DNA of 64,000 nt from Garcia nutans (lineage: Eukaryota > Streptophyta > Magnoliopsida > Malpighiales > Euphorbiaceae). Of the stretch, positions 24,432 to 36,861 are shown one piece after another. A program made the translations under genes and the position numbers. The stretch's first letter is position 1. The number at the start of each line of letters is the position of its first letter. The notes below the pieces were generated by a model. It was not told the origin of the DNA. It searched no databases and saw nothing but the letters and a program-made list of their open reading frames with translations. The stretch covers positions 8,350,501 to 8,414,500 of the forward strand of contig CANTUV010000022.1 of the NCBI GenBank assembly GCA_947685225.1. The letters are read 5' to 3'.

Positions 24432-24867
24432 AGAATAGTGAGTTAGAAAATGAGTGGAGTGAGTTGGCCTGGATAACCAACAGGATCAAGAATGATTTGA
24501 GTGACTCAGGTTGAGTCAGATGAACAAGTGAGACCGCAAGTGAAGTGAGTCCAATGAGAAAAAGCACATGGATCAACGATGAAGGTCTGAATACATTCAT
24601 TTGGCCGAGCAATAATAAGGGTTTCAACAATCTAGTTCTATCTATGGTTTCACTGACACCGATGATGGCCATAAATGATTTGGTGATTTTCTTTCATTTT
24701 TTTATTTTTATAATTCTTAAGTAAATTTAATTTTCTGAGGAATTGGAAATCATTGAAAATTCAAGTGTTTGTTGATGATATATATTTGTATTTATCATGG
24801 ACATTTGAAAAGGAAAAGACTAAATTAGAAATTAGCCAAATCCCATATCTAATTTAGAACTGTTGTT

Positions 24868-25058
24868 TTCAAATTTAAAGCCAATGACACTGACCTTGCC
24901 AAGTCAGCTGCCAGCTAGGATCGGTTATTTTCCCAACCTAATTAAGTATATATTTGAACCAAATAAGTAACTTATAACAACAAATGACAAAAAAAAAAAA
25001 AGATTGGACTAATCCTGAGAAAACCTATATTTTTGAGGATTAAAAAGTAGGTTAACCC
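24868..25058 (-). repeat. Pack-MULE A right terminal inverted repeat
   Basis: Inverted partner of 7615-7800. Contains 'cggttattttcccaacctaa', an A run after 'aatgac', and the terminal 'gtaggttaaccc'. Confidence 0.7.
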
Positions 25059-26661
25059 CTAAATTTATTTTTAAATAAAATTTACATATTATAAACATAA
25101 AAAATTAAGTTAAAAAAATTAAATTTGTTATGTATATGTTTTGTAGATGTTGCATGTATATTTTTTATATATTATAAATATATTATATAGATATTTTGTA
25201 TATATTATATATTTGTTGTGTATGTTGTGTATATAGAAAAGTTTTTAAAAAATAAATTTAAAAGTTAAATAAATTCTGTAAATACTTGGTAGATGTTGTA
25301 TATATATTTAGTATATGTTATATAGATGTTATTTGTTAAGTGTATATTTGTATATATTATATATATATATATATATTTGTGTTTTCTTATGTGTATGTTG
25401 TGAATATTAAAAGAAAAAAACTTATTTATTAATGATAACACATAGTAAAAAATTAGAAAAAAATAAAAAAAAATAAAGAAAAAAAAACACCTTGGAAGAA
25501 AGGTAAAAATGAAAAAAAGAAAAGTGCTTGCACATAAACATGAAAAAAAAAAATTGCCCGTAAAAATGAAAGCTGGCTATATTTTTCATCATATTTTATG
25601 TAATTTTCTCTTTTATTTGTAATTTTTAAAAACTTATGAAACTAAAAAAATAATGAAAATATTATACAAATAAAAAATTTTACAAAAATATAATATATAT
25701 TGCATATAACTAAACAAAATATACAACTAATCCAACCAATTGAGAAAATAAAAAAAAATCAATAATGGTTAGATACTCCCAACAACTATTGACTTCAAAA
25801 GCTCAATTTTTTTTTTCCTATGAACTCATGAAAATCTAATATGAATTATGAATTATTATAAAAATCTAATTTGCATTTGACAAAGAGAAAAGAACACTAA
25901 GATTTGACAAGGCAACTTAAAAGATCGTTTAAGTCTAAAGATCATATTAATGAACTAACTCCAATAACTTTGTTTTAATTTGCCGGCCACAACTATTGCC
26001 TTAGAGCTTCTTCAACGCTGCGCTATTCTTCAGAATAGCACAGCAAATTCACTTTTCTTTCTTTCCAACAGTGCGCCATATCTACGCCATTTTGAAGATT
26101 TGCTACAGTGGTGCGCCATATGTAGCAACGCTATTTATTTATTTTTTAATTATTTTGATTAATTTTCAATTAAATCTAAAAGTTTCAATTTTTTTCAATT
26201 AAGTCCTTTATTATTAATTTAGTTATTAAAAATTTTCAATTAGATCCTAATTTTTTTAATTTATATAATATATTGTATTATTAATTTATTTTATATTTTT
26301 AATAATTATAAAAATTTAATTTGTATTAATATAATATTAAATATATGTAGTATTTATAATAAATTATTTATTTAGGATTTTTTTGTATAGAAATAGTGAT
26401 ATTATATATATATTATAATTAAATAAAATACATTAATAAGAAAAATAACAAGCAATACACATCATTAACTTAATTAAAAACACAGCATAATAAAAAAGTA
26501 CTAAAAAACATAAAAACATAGATAGATAAATATAAAAAAAAGGCTAATAAAATAAAGGTTTAATATTCCGGTAAGTCAGATCCGGATCCACCAATATCGT
26601 TGAAATATTGGCCATACATGTTTGAGGCAGATGGTGGTGGTTGTTGACGTTGAGCTCTTTT

Positions 26662-27562
26662 TTATTGTATTCGAAGCTTTTCTTGGCGAAACGTTTCACA
26701 AGCAATTGGATCGTCAATAGTATTTAAATCGAGCAGTAAAATTTTATTTTCTTCTTTAAATTCTTTTAAATCCAAAGCTCTACTTCTCATCATCCTTGCC
26801 TCCCGCCTTTCTGCAGTTGCTTTCGCCAACTCTTCCACAAGTTTTTCATTATCTGTATGTATACGTTTTAGATCGGATGAAAAAGATTCATTAAGTTTTT
26901 TCTTCAATTTTGCTTTTTTGACACCAGGAGGTCGTTTCGCTGATGTATACTCTCCTGAAGTATCCTCATTTAAATCAATTGAAAATGATGATAAATTTGG
27001 AGTTGGTACCATAGATGAGTCAGGAGTTGGATTGTCTGACTCTGAGGACAGAAAACAAGAGTTTTGGCTTGAAACTATTTTTTTTTAGAGTGACAATCCT
27101 TGAACTTCTCGACATCTTTCATCATGCTCCAAACATGGTCATATTTGAATCCTTTTTTGTAGGTTGGATCTTGCATGAGTAAGGCTTTCGCTTGATCAAG
27201 CTACATAATTTACAAAATATTATGAAAAAATTTTAGATTTCTAAACCAAGTAATTTGCAAAAAATACTCACCATATCTTGCTCTGCAGCACCACTAGGAT
27301 GTAAGTTTTCAATTTATCGGTAACAACCATTCAACTTTCGTATAGCCTTCTCAATTATTTGCATTCTGCATTGCAAAGATCGCGGATTGATGGACTCCCA
27401 ACCTTCTTTTGTTGCTACGGCATCATATGCTTCTGCCACACGAGTCCAAAATTGCTTACTCGATTGTTGCTTACCTATAATGGGATCTTGCGATACATCT
27501 AGATAAATTCTACATAATAGCACATCTTCAACTGCAGAATATCCTGCTGATCTTGAAGTCAT
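26662..27562 (-). pseudogene. PIF/Harbinger ORF1 (Myb/SANT-like), broken
   Basis: Accessory protein of PIF/Harbinger elements, which binds element DNA and helps the transposase act (family knowledge). Exon 1 runs from 27562 (MTSRSAGYSAVEDVLLCRI, a SANT-like start with conserved Trp residues) to 27272. It is followed by a 71-bp intron, 27271-27201 on the minus strand, with GTGAGT and TATGTAG borders. Exon 2 continues with KGFKYDHVW and then the NAM-associated style RPPGVKKAKLKKK, followed by a charged coiled coil to 26662. An in-frame TAA lies at about 27312, just before the exon 1 end, and another stop follows SKKK near 27085. Confidence 0.75.
27201..27271 (-). other. Intron in PIF ORF1
   Basis: GTGAGT donor and TATGTAG acceptor on the minus strand join an AEQDM... 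end to an LDQAKALL... start, the usual junction for this family. Confidence 0.6.
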
Positions 27563-27650
27563 AATTGATAAAGTGATTAAATGTTTAAGAGTATGGCTAA
27601 CATATGGTAAGTTGTAGATGTTGGCAGCCCAATATATATAAGTATATCAA

Positions 27651-28178
27651 TAATAAAGTAAACAGTGCCTTGATAAAAGCAATTTTAAAATCGACCGTCG
27701 AATGAATTTTCTCTCAATCACCACCTTCCATTGGTATGCAGCCATATCTGCACATATCTCTATGAAGTCAGAAAGAATCTTACACAATAATAAAGTAAAC
27801 AGTGGCTTGATAAAAGCAATTTTAAAATCGACCGTCGGATTGATTTCCTCTCAATCTCCACCTTCCATTGGTATGCAGCCATATCTGCACATATCTCTAT
27901 GAAGTCAGAAAGAATCTTACACAATAATGAAGTAAACAGTGCCTTGATAAAAGCAATTTTAAAATCGACCGTCAGATTGATTTTCTCTCAATCTCCACCT
28001 TCCGTTGGTATACAGCCATATCTACACATATCTCTATGAAGTCAGAAAGAATCTTACACAATAATGAAGTAAACAGTGCCTTGATAAAAGCAATTTTAAA
28101 ATCGACCGTCGGATTGATTTTCTCTCAATCTCCACCTTCCGTTGGTATGCAGCCATATCTCCACATATCTCTATAAAT
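27651..28178 (+). repeat. Four 137-bp tandem repeats in the divergent promoter
   Basis: Units start at 27651, 27788, 27925 and 28062, exactly 137 bp apart; the last is slightly short. Each carries 'aaagcaattttaaaatcgac', 'cgtcggattgattttctctc' and 'ggtatgcagccatatct' with few differences. The block occupies most of the 700 bp between the divergent ORF1 and transposase starts, so it probably includes or displaces the shared promoter. Confidence 0.9.
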
Positions 28179-28260
28179 GTATTCTTCTAAGATAGAAATA
28201 TAAATCTTATTTTTGCAGTTCCTTTTAAATTTGAGTTAAAAAAATTCTATATTACTGAAA

Positions 28261-29621
28261 ATGAATTTCTATGTTGGAGGTACATCAAATGTTGACGGTG
28301 AAAATTCATCATCATCTTCTTCAGATATTGATGAGTATATTTCAGATGATAATGAGTTTGAAGTAGAAATACAAACAGTTCAACAGCAAATTCTTAAAAA
28401 TAAGATGGTTTTGCAGCAACTACAAAATCAATACCGAGTTTGTAGAAGAGGTGGCTCTATTCCAGGGCATCTGGTAATCAATCGAGATCGTGAAGCAGCT
28501 GATCGTAATTTATTTCTTGATTATTTTTAGATAATCCTCGCTTCAATGATGTAATGTTTCGTCGAAGATATAGAATGTCCCGAAATTTGTTCCTTCGTAT
28601 TGTCGATACAATAAAAGCACATGATTTGTACTTTGAACAACATAGAGATGCAGCAAGTAAAATTGGATTATCTACTCTTCAAAAAATTACAGCTGTGTTT
28701 CGAATGTTAGCATATGGTTTACCGGCTGATGCTACCGATGAATATGTCAAAATTGGAGAGTCCACTGCAATTGAAAGTCTGAAGCGATTTTGTCGAGCGA
28801 CCGTAGAAGTATTTGGTGAGCAGTATCTGAGATCACCAACTGCCCATGATGTTGCAAGACTTCTCCATATTGGTAAGCAACGTGGCTTTCCAGGAATATT
28901 AGGTAGTCTTGATTGCATGCATTGGAAATGAAAAAATTGTCCTACTGCATGGGCTGGACAATATACAGGTCGTAGTGGATCACCAACAATCATTTTAGAA
29001 GTTGTAGCTGATTATGATCTTTGGATATGGCATGCATATTTTGGAATGCCTGGCTCCAATAACGATATTAATGTTTTAGAGTCATCGCATTTATTTTAGA
29101 ATCTTGCGAAAGGTATTGCTCCTCCAGCTCATTATGTTATTCAAGGAAAAGAATATGATACTGGTTATTATTTAGCCGATGGTATATATCCGAAGTGGGC
29201 AACTCTTGTGCAAACTATTCGTGAACCACAATCAAATAAGAAGAGGTATTTTGCAATGAAACAAGAATCATGTCGAAAAGATGTCGAACGTGCTTTTGGA
29301 GTGTTGCAATCACGTTTTGCAATAGTTTCAGGCCCATCGCGTTTTTGGAAAAAAGAAGTATTGCATGACATATTAACTTCATGTATTATCATGCATAATA
29401 TGATAATCGAGGATGAACGTGATCTTAGTGCACCTATTGATGACGGTAGAGAATTTTCATCTCCAACTGTTAAAATGGTCGTCGATGAAAATACTCGCTT
29501 TCAACAATTTTTAGCTCGACACAAAAAAATTAAGGATAAAGATGCTCATTTTGCACTTCGTAATGCATTAATAGAGCATTTGTGGGAGCAATATACAAAT
29601 TCAAATGATTGTCTAAATTAA
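28261..29621 (+). pseudogene. PIF/Harbinger DDE transposase with three lesions
   Basis: DDE_Tnp_4-type nuclease. The N-terminal part (28261-28530, Ser/Asp-rich then IPGHLVINRDREAADRN) is followed by a helix-turn-helix-like region (FRRRYRMSRNLFLRIVDTI) and the catalytic core: D in GSLDCMHW, D in GMPGSNNDINVL, E in ERAFGVLQ. The three lesions are a frame change near 28526-28530, a TGA at 28929-28931 replacing the Trp usually found in HWKW, and a TAG at 29097-29099. The remaining frame is open to 29621. The catalytic residues survive, so decay is recent in kind, and the gene ends in the usual IEHLWEQY tail. Confidence 0.9.
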
Positions 29622-30087
29622 TTTGTACTTTTTTTAATAATGTAATATGTATGTGTGTATTTTATTTTTAATTTGCTAATTAATGTATGTTTTTAATTAA
29701 TATTTGGTTAATGCATTTTTATTATTAATGTTTAATTAATATATTTTTATATTTAATGTATTATTATTTATGTCCATATGTATTTATTTCATTTATTAAT
29801 TAAATATATAATTAATTAAATTACTTAATATTTAATGTTGGATGAAAACGTGAAATATATAAAGATATGGGGTTAATATATAAAATGATAGGAAATTTTT
29901 ATAGTGAAATGAATAAATAAAGTTAAAGATAAAAATTAATATAATATTAATGAAAGAGAAGAATATGAAAAGAATATTCTTTTTGATGTTAAAAATGGTG
30001 TAAATGGTTGGAAATAATATTACGCTATTTTAGTATTTTACACTAAAATAATACAAAAAATAGTGCAAACCGTTGGAGATGGCCTTA

Positions 30088-31240
30088 CGCTGTCCCAACC
30101 AATTTCCTCTTAAAAAGTTGCCCCACGTCTGTAAACTCAAATCACGACTCAAACAATTTTTTTTAGGAATAATTTCTTTAGATAAAATATAATTACAAAA
30201 TAATTATTTAAAAAAATAAATTAATTAATGTAAAAATGAGTTGAAAAAATGAAAAATTTTAATTGAGTTATATTTCATTATAATTACTATTATCTCAAAT
30301 GATATATCAAATTACACTTTTTCGTGCATTTAATTTATTTATTTAATTATATCTAAATTTCTATTTTTTCACTAGAGACGTTAAATACTCGAGTTAATTA
30401 AAATATAATGTGAATAATTTCAGATCAAGTATTTACCTGTACCATAATTATAAGTCAATTTATTGAATAATAATAATAATAATAATTGAACTGATTTTTT
30501 TAATGGGATTTCGAGCCTAGATTTTTATGAAAAATCACTGTTTAAAAAATTATCAAGTTTATCGCAATCCTTTTTAAATTAGGTGGGGAGGGAGAGCTTT
30601 CATAAAGTCTAATAGAATGCTCGAACAGCTTCTTAGTGGGACCGTCACATCTCTAATCTCTACCCACAAACTGACTAATTAAAAAGCTACAAAAACATAC
30701 TTACACATTAAACTTCCATTTGATTATCTAACTTTTTTTTTCCTTTTTTTTCCCATTGCTTCAGAGTAAATAGAAAAGAATTATTTGATTAGACAATAAT
30801 ATTAAATATTTTTATTTTAATTATCCTTTTTTTTATTATTAGAGAATATAAAATGTATGAATAATAATTCTAAAAATATAAAGAAATAAAAAATATTACA
30901 TCAAACGTGACATTTTCTTTATTTTTTTTTCTGCTATTATTGATTGAAAATCCTCAAGTACATTTTAAATTCATTTTCCTTATTAAAAAAAAAAAGAAAT
31001 TGGGGAAGAGGGGATTCATGTTGATTGTCTTAGAAGAGCTTAATTAAGGTCATGGATATTAATTTACTTTTAAATGTTAATTATTTCATATTTGAAATTT
31101 ACTTTTCGTAATTTCAAATAAATTTCATATTCATATGTACTTAGACATATTATTTCTTGCTTTTTATATGTATCAAACGCATTCAATTTTTTTTTTAATT
31201 TTTAAAATTACCTTTTTCAGGTAATCTTTGTAATATAAAT

Positions 31241-31312
<72 letters not shown>

Positions 31313-32690
31313 AATAAATAAAAATGTGGTGACTGCCGACAAGGAAATCTGAAATGTGGAGATAGTAATAAGGAGTTGTAACATTCCCACGTACACAAAC
31401 TCCGAGAATTTGTTTTATCATATCTAACAAGCATTACACAGCGCAACAGACGCAGAGAATTATGTTTTTTCACATCTATATGAGGGTCCAATTAATAAAG
31501 CTTTTCATTTTTATTTATTTCCCATCAAATCATTGGCCCTTCTTTTCTTTTTTTTTTTTTTTTCTTTTATTGGTAACAAATTTATCTTTTCCAATTTGAG
31601 ATTTTTGATTAAGACATCTTAAACATAATCAATCCCTTTATTAATTGTTTTGATTCATTTGTTCTTCCTGTAAAGATAATTCAACGAATCTATTCATAAT
31701 TAATTAAGTGGTAAGTAGCTTGATGATTGATGTGAAATTTTTTTTATATATTATATTTTTAAATTATTAATATTAATATTTATTTAATAGTAAGTAAAAT
31801 TTATATTAATGCCATATTTATTAGTAAAAAAATTATTAAAAATTTAATAATTTATAATAGAATATCAAATTATAATTATACAATATTTTATTTTTATTAA
31901 GATAATATAATCATATTATTTATCCTTTATAAAGATATTATAAACTTTAATATTTCTGCTTTGAAAAGATAAAAATAATACATAAAAAATAAAAATAAAT
32001 TCGCTCATATCATCAAATTTAATTAAATTAAGTTTGAATTCAAACTTACAATATATAATATATGAGTTGAATTTATATGAATTTACTATTTAATATTGAA
32101 TGGAACTTGAACTTTCAAAATACGTTTCTATTAGACTCGATTACATTGCTAAATAAAAGTATAACATTAGATTTTTATTTAAGAAAAAAGTTTCATAATA
32201 AAAAAAGTTTCAATCAGCTAAACACGAGTGCTAAACATCCACTTGTTGAAAATAGATAATATATATAATTTTTAGGCAACACTCGATTTTGGAATACATG
32301 ATTGGCCCAAATACAGATTGATGCAACTTTGAAATCTAAATACGATTGCATTGCACCACGATAAAAGAAATTAATTATTAAAAATATTTTAATATTATTA
32401 GATGATCAGAATATGCATATTTCTTTTATTGATAATTGTGTATTATATAATATAATATAATATAATATGTAGGAGGGATGTAGTAATATATATATATATA
32501 TAGTTAAAAAATGGAGATGGACTTCCATACCTAAAATTTTAGACGCAATATTATTTGGAATTAAAAAAAAAATATATGCATATATTTAAAATGTTGGATT
32601 CTAAAGCTAAATAATAATAATATCCAAATCCAAACAAATCAAAAAGAAGACGCCACGTAAACCGACACACATATTCTGTCTTCCTCTTCT
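30088..32690. other. Unassigned AT-rich DNA with a microsatellite
   Basis: No gene or bounded element recognised. It contains a (TAA)n tract at about 31242-31321, several poly-T runs and a somewhat less AT-rich patch near 30580-30670. This may be pre-insertion background of the locus. Confidence 0.5.
31242..31321. repeat. (TAA)n microsatellite grading into (TAAA)n
   Basis: Uninterrupted trinucleotide repeats followed by 'aaataaataaataaa'. Confidence 0.95.
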
Positions 32691-32861
32691 CGTCCTAAAT
32701 TAGTATCATATATCTCTAATTGATGGAAGATTGCTTATAATTTTGGCTAAAAACAGGAGTTTTTGACAAGAGTTAAATAATTGTAGAGGTTGTCCTGTCC
32801 ATTGTTCCAAAATAATGTTGTGGAGCTAAAATATTAGTGTCTTTTTTTCTTTTTTTTTTTT

Positions 32862-33060
32862 GCCTAATTCCCCTAAAACTTCTATAAAATATGCCTTTTT
32901 TCAGTTAATTTTTTTTTGTCAGTTAGTGCAATTTTTTTTTCTTCAGATATATCCTTAATTAGCTTTGGAAAATTACCGAATCTACATGGTATCTGACTTG
33001 ACTTGGTAGGCTCGATGTCATTGCATTCTTTTTTTCAAAATTCACCGTTTTGAGTTAGCT
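32862..33060 (+). repeat. Pack-MULE B left terminal inverted repeat
   Basis: Inverse of 38345-38561, and related to the terminal repeats of Pack-MULE A through the T-run/'gtcagtt' and 'gctttggaaaattacc' modules. Confidence 0.8.
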
Positions 33061-33062
33061 TT

Positions 33063-33393
33063 TGGATTTTTTTTTTCCCCCAAAATGCACCGTTTGGCTT
33101 CTTCTCATCAAGTCTCTTCCATTGCTTCCCTTTACCACTCCAATGAATTAAACTCACAGGCCCTGTATGCAAAGACATGCAACTATTCACCATATTATCT
33201 CCACCAAGTCCATGTTGGTTCCATCTATGATGTATACCTTCAATATCTCCACCAAAAACCAATAAAAATGGTGGAAGAGAACCCGAGTTATAAATTATTC
33301 TTTCTTTTTGTATTTTCATCCATTTCTCAATTTATTTTGTATATTCACCTTCTCTCCATCTCTGCAAATCCATCACCAACACAACAATATTAA
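33063..33393 (-). pseudogene. GATL-like: GATL fragment, C-terminal part
   Basis: Minus-strand reading MDLQRWREGEYTK, one TAA at 33334-33332, then WMKIQKERIIY, GSLPPFLLVFGGDIEGIHHR, WNQHGLGGDN and LHTGPVSLIHWSGKGK. This is the conserved C-terminal block of galacturonosyltransferase-like enzymes (GT8 family, Golgi, pectin/xylan-related). Homology stops near 33075, at the Pack-MULE terminal repeat. Together with 37422-37665 it forms one intronless piece split by the Athila solo LTR. Truncation and the stop make it non-functional. Confidence 0.9.
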
Positions 33394-34278
33394 AATAATG
33401 ATAAAATCATATTTTACATATAATTTATTAATTATTCTAGTTATATTTTTATTGTTAATTAAATTTGACGAGTTTTTATCGTAAAAGCTAAAATAATTAT
33501 GATATTAAAAGTTTAGCTTTCAAAATATGAATTTGGAATGCAAATTCGCCAAAATATGTGGAAAGATGAAGAAAGAAGAGATTAAAACAAAAAGGAAGCA
33601 AAACAACTCAAAATAGAAATAAAATCATATCCACGTCATTGCAAACTCATCTCCATGGTTATGAAAATCAAATTGCATTTGCCGAAAAGAAGAAATAGGA
33701 AGTCCAGAAATCAAATGAAGTACATGGCCATGTAGATTGAAAGTACACAGCCGTGTGAATTAAAATGTAATTGTCTGAAGAAACTTTTTGCGCAATTCGA
33801 TGTGGTGCAATAATGGATGCCCGTGCAAATCCTATGGCGGCTTGAAACTCCTCTTTTCTAAAGAATTTTTATCCTAAAACACAATTTCTAATTAAGAATG
33901 AAGTTTTCAAATTTGCCGTAATTATATTCCTAATCAATTTAAAAGTTCTCAAGACCACTATATAAGCAAGTCTCTAATCTTATTCTCAATCAGTCTTTAA
34001 TCCTTAGTTCTTCACAAGTTCAAGATTTTCTTTGGGAGAGAGAAGGAGGCTTGGCTATTCGAAGAGGTTCAAGTTTTAAAAAGAGTTCTATTCAATCCAA
34101 AAGAGTTTTTGAATTTGGTTTATTTTTTTGGCTTTGATGTCTTTATTTATTTTTCAATTATGTTTAACTAAACCCTAATTAGGGTTTGATTATTCAATCT
34201 ATTATTTTATGGTGAGCATCATGTTTATTTAATTCAATAATTATTCTCTTTGATTATTTTATTATCGTTATACTTAGT

Positions 34279-36861
34279 TATAGTGACACCCTCATTTTTA
34301 AATACAATTAAATTATTACTATAGAGGTTTAGTTAATATGTTGGAAGAGAGAGATATAAAGTATAAACATAAAATATACAAATATATATATATATTGTAT
34401 ACGTAATGTATACACAATATATACATGATGTAAACAAGTGTATGTAAAGATATATAACATATGCATAAGATATATATAAGATATACATGGCACATACATT
34501 TACATATACCTATACCTATACATATACATATACATATACCTATACCTATACATACATACATATATATATATATATATGAGTTGGAAGAAATAAATAAATA
34601 AAAGAAAAAGAAAAGCCAAAGAAAGAAAATAATATATATATGATAGGAAAAAAGATGAAAAATATTGAAATAATTAAATAATTAAATAAATAATTAATAT
34701 ATGTATGAAAATGAAGGAAGAAAATTCAAAAGCTTCATCATCATGATCTTCTATCCATGGGGGCTGAAATTTATGGAAAGAGAGGGGGAGGTCTTGCTTC
34801 ATTTTATACCTCAAATTTGATAGGAATTTCAAGGATTCAAGAAGGTTTTGAGAAATAATTAAGTAATATGTAAGTAATCTTTGTTTTAAGCATAGTTTTT
34901 ATAGTTTTTATGAATATGTGATTTTTGGTTTGATATGGAGGAGTCTATAATTATTTTAGTGGATTATTTTAAAGCTATTTTGATGTGGATGTTATGATTC
35001 TATGGTTGAATGTTGAAAATGAGTTGATTTTGAGGAAGTTAGGGTTTTAGGGTTGGGATTTTAATGGAGGATTCAATAATTGTTAATATGGATTGTTTTG
35101 AAATTGTGCGGATATATATATATATATAATGATTTTATAGTTGTTGATTGAAATAATTGGGTTTTGTTGTAGTTTGGATGTAGTGAGTAAATTAGGGTTT
35201 TTGGTGGAATTTGGGTAATAAGGGCATAATTGATGTTTGATTGATTAAAATGACTTAGAATATTTTTACTTAAAATTTTATTTAGGATTGAGTAAGGTGG
35301 ATTTGTCAAATTAAAAAAAAAGGAAAGCAGTTTGAAGAAGTAAAGGTTAGAGAAGAGAAATTGCATTGGTTTTGCAAGTTTTGAGATTTATACACACTTT
35401 AATAACATTTAATTTAAATGATCATGTGTGGCATAACTCATATTGGTATACTTTAAAGGATTTGTTGTTCCTTTAAAGTAATATTATATATAAATATGAT
35501 GTGTGACATGTATATGCATGTGAAATATGGATAAATATGAAAATGAATCACAATGTGGTTGTTACTAGCGGTGATGCCTAAAGAGAATGAGAAATGTGAA
35601 AAATTAATGAATGAGATGGAAATGAGGAATATAAATGAGAACATAGGAAGTGAGACTTAATGTAATTTGTGTTTATTGCTCTGCACAATTCGTTGCTCTA
35701 GAAAGATGATACTGGTGTTGCATATATATTGTAGACTTAAGCAGAGCTAAGTCTTAAGAATGAGTTTGACTTGAGTAGAGCTAGGTCAGGAGATTAAGCT
35801 TAAAAATAGACTTGAGTAGAGCCGAGTCTTATAAATGATGTTAAGATGGATTAAGTCAATTGTTCTGCAACTTGAAAATTGTATAGAGAATTATTGGGCC
35901 CAACATGTACTATTGTATTAAGTCTATGAGAGTTATGTAATGATGTATGTGATGCAATGTTCCAATGTGTGTGTTTGTGAAATGTTGGTAAATTGTATGA
36001 GATTAATAATTGTTTAAAAGAATAGTATAATGCAATGGTGGCATGATATGTTGAGAGTTGTGTTTTGTTGATGGGATGTATGTGATGATGAGTGTGTTGT
36101 TATATAAATGCACTTTATGTAAAAGACGTTGCAAAGTTCTAATATATGTGATTGTGACTATATGATATTGGACATTTTTATAAAATGAAGAATGTTTTAA
36201 ATACAGGTTGTTTTGTGATGTTGGCATGAGGAATTGTGTGACACGGAAATATGCATTAAGTTTTAAATGGTTTAATATTATCAAAGTATGTACCACTGAG
36301 CTTTTGAGTTTAGCACGATAGTATGTGTCACACATGTATTATAAGTGCAGACCAGGGTGATTTGGGCCATAATTGGAACCTAAAGATTGAATGTACCATG
36401 AGACCAACCTCGATGGTGTTGCATTCATATAATATTTATATATTGTGTAATTTGAGTTTTGTATAATAAAAACATCATTTGTATATTAAATTTGTTTTGA
36501 GAAAATATTATATATGTATATGTACTTGTGATGGGCGGTGTACTCTAACTATGATTCTTTTGGATGTAAATTAATGAAATGATTATTTTGGAGAAATGAT
36601 GGAATTTATAAATGGATATGTATTTTGGGAGTGTTGTTTTATGCATGTTGTATTTTGATGATTTTAGGATATATCAATATTTCAGATAAAATTTTGATAA
36701 ATTTTTTCTAGAGATTTTATTCTATTAATTTATAATTATCTTTAATATTAAAATGTAAGCATTTACTATGGTATTTATTGTAGCAATCTTATATTCTATA
36801 TGTATATTTTACATATATATAGTATATGTACTATATGTATATAGAGTATAAGGGTGTTACA
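34279..36861 (+). mobile_element. Gypsy-type solo LTR nested in the Athila LTR
   Basis: Starts TATAGTGACACCCTC (TG changed to TA) and ends AGGGTGTTACA, with flanks TTAGT and TTAAT (4 of 5). It aligns with the solo LTR at 40576-44173, most clearly around 'gagctttt.gagtttagc' (36298) and 'aacatcatttgtatattaaa' (36470). No internal region, so a solo LTR. Confidence 0.8.
34495..34577. repeat. Degenerate (TATACC/TATACA)n repeat
   Basis: Six-base units 'tatacc', 'tataca' alternate, then grade into (AT)n, inside the gypsy LTR. Confidence 0.85.

Larger units (their letters stand above)
7615..25058. mobile_element. Pack-MULE A: Mutator-like element with a PEX7-like fragment
   Basis: Long diverged terminal inverted repeats (7615-about 7800 and about 24868-25058) begin AGGTTAACC and, reverse-complemented, GGGTTAACC. 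They are flanked by the 9-bp near-duplication TTAAATTTA (7606-7614) and CTAAATTTA (25059-25067), 8 of 9 matching. Repeat Q2 at about 16210 carries the unbroken site, which supports the boundaries. Without the nested CACTA element it is about 1.6 kb. It has no transposase and contains a fragment resembling PEX7, so it is a non-autonomous Pack-MULE mobilised in trans (inference). Its terminal repeats are related to those of Pack-MULE B. Confidence 0.75.
7240..25605. repeat. Dispersed AT-rich repeat Q1, split by Pack-MULE A
   Basis: The DNA left of Pack-MULE A (7240-7614) and right of it (25059-25605) joins into one repeat that aligns with 15835-16715 (copy Q2). Shared marks are the run of short A/T words ending in 'tattaataaaaattatt', the adjoining 'ttaaattta', and downstream degenerate 'gtagatgttgt'-like words. 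The outer ends look weakly inverted, so Q may itself be an old DNA transposon, but its class is unknown. Only the two outer parts of this interval are Q sequence. Confidence 0.6.
26004..30084 (+). mobile_element. PIF/Harbinger transposon, both genes broken
   Basis: Left end GAGCTTCTTCAACGCTGC and right end reverse-complementing to GGCCATCTCCAACGG form diverged terminal inverted repeats. The 3-bp duplication TTA lies at 26001-26003 and 30085-30087, the typical PIF/Harbinger target. The element carries the two expected genes in divergent orientation: a Myb/SANT-like protein (minus) and a DDE transposase (plus). A block of 137-bp tandem repeats lies between them. Confidence 0.9.

Noticed and set aside
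24370..24672. Minus-strand open frame of 100 codons
   Set aside because: It crosses the right end of the CACTA element into Pack-MULE A, and has no recognisable domain, so it is accidental.
27651..28178. Regular repeats resembling a CRISPR array
   Set aside because: Units are contiguous 137-bp copies with no unique spacers, and the DNA is a plant transposon.
31173..31491. Open frames of poly-Tyr or poly-Leu
   Set aside because: They are translations of the (TAA)n microsatellite.
33085..33393. Plus-strand open frame of 102 codons
   Set aside because: It is the reverse-strand shadow of the GATL fragment, which has strong family motifs on the minus strand.
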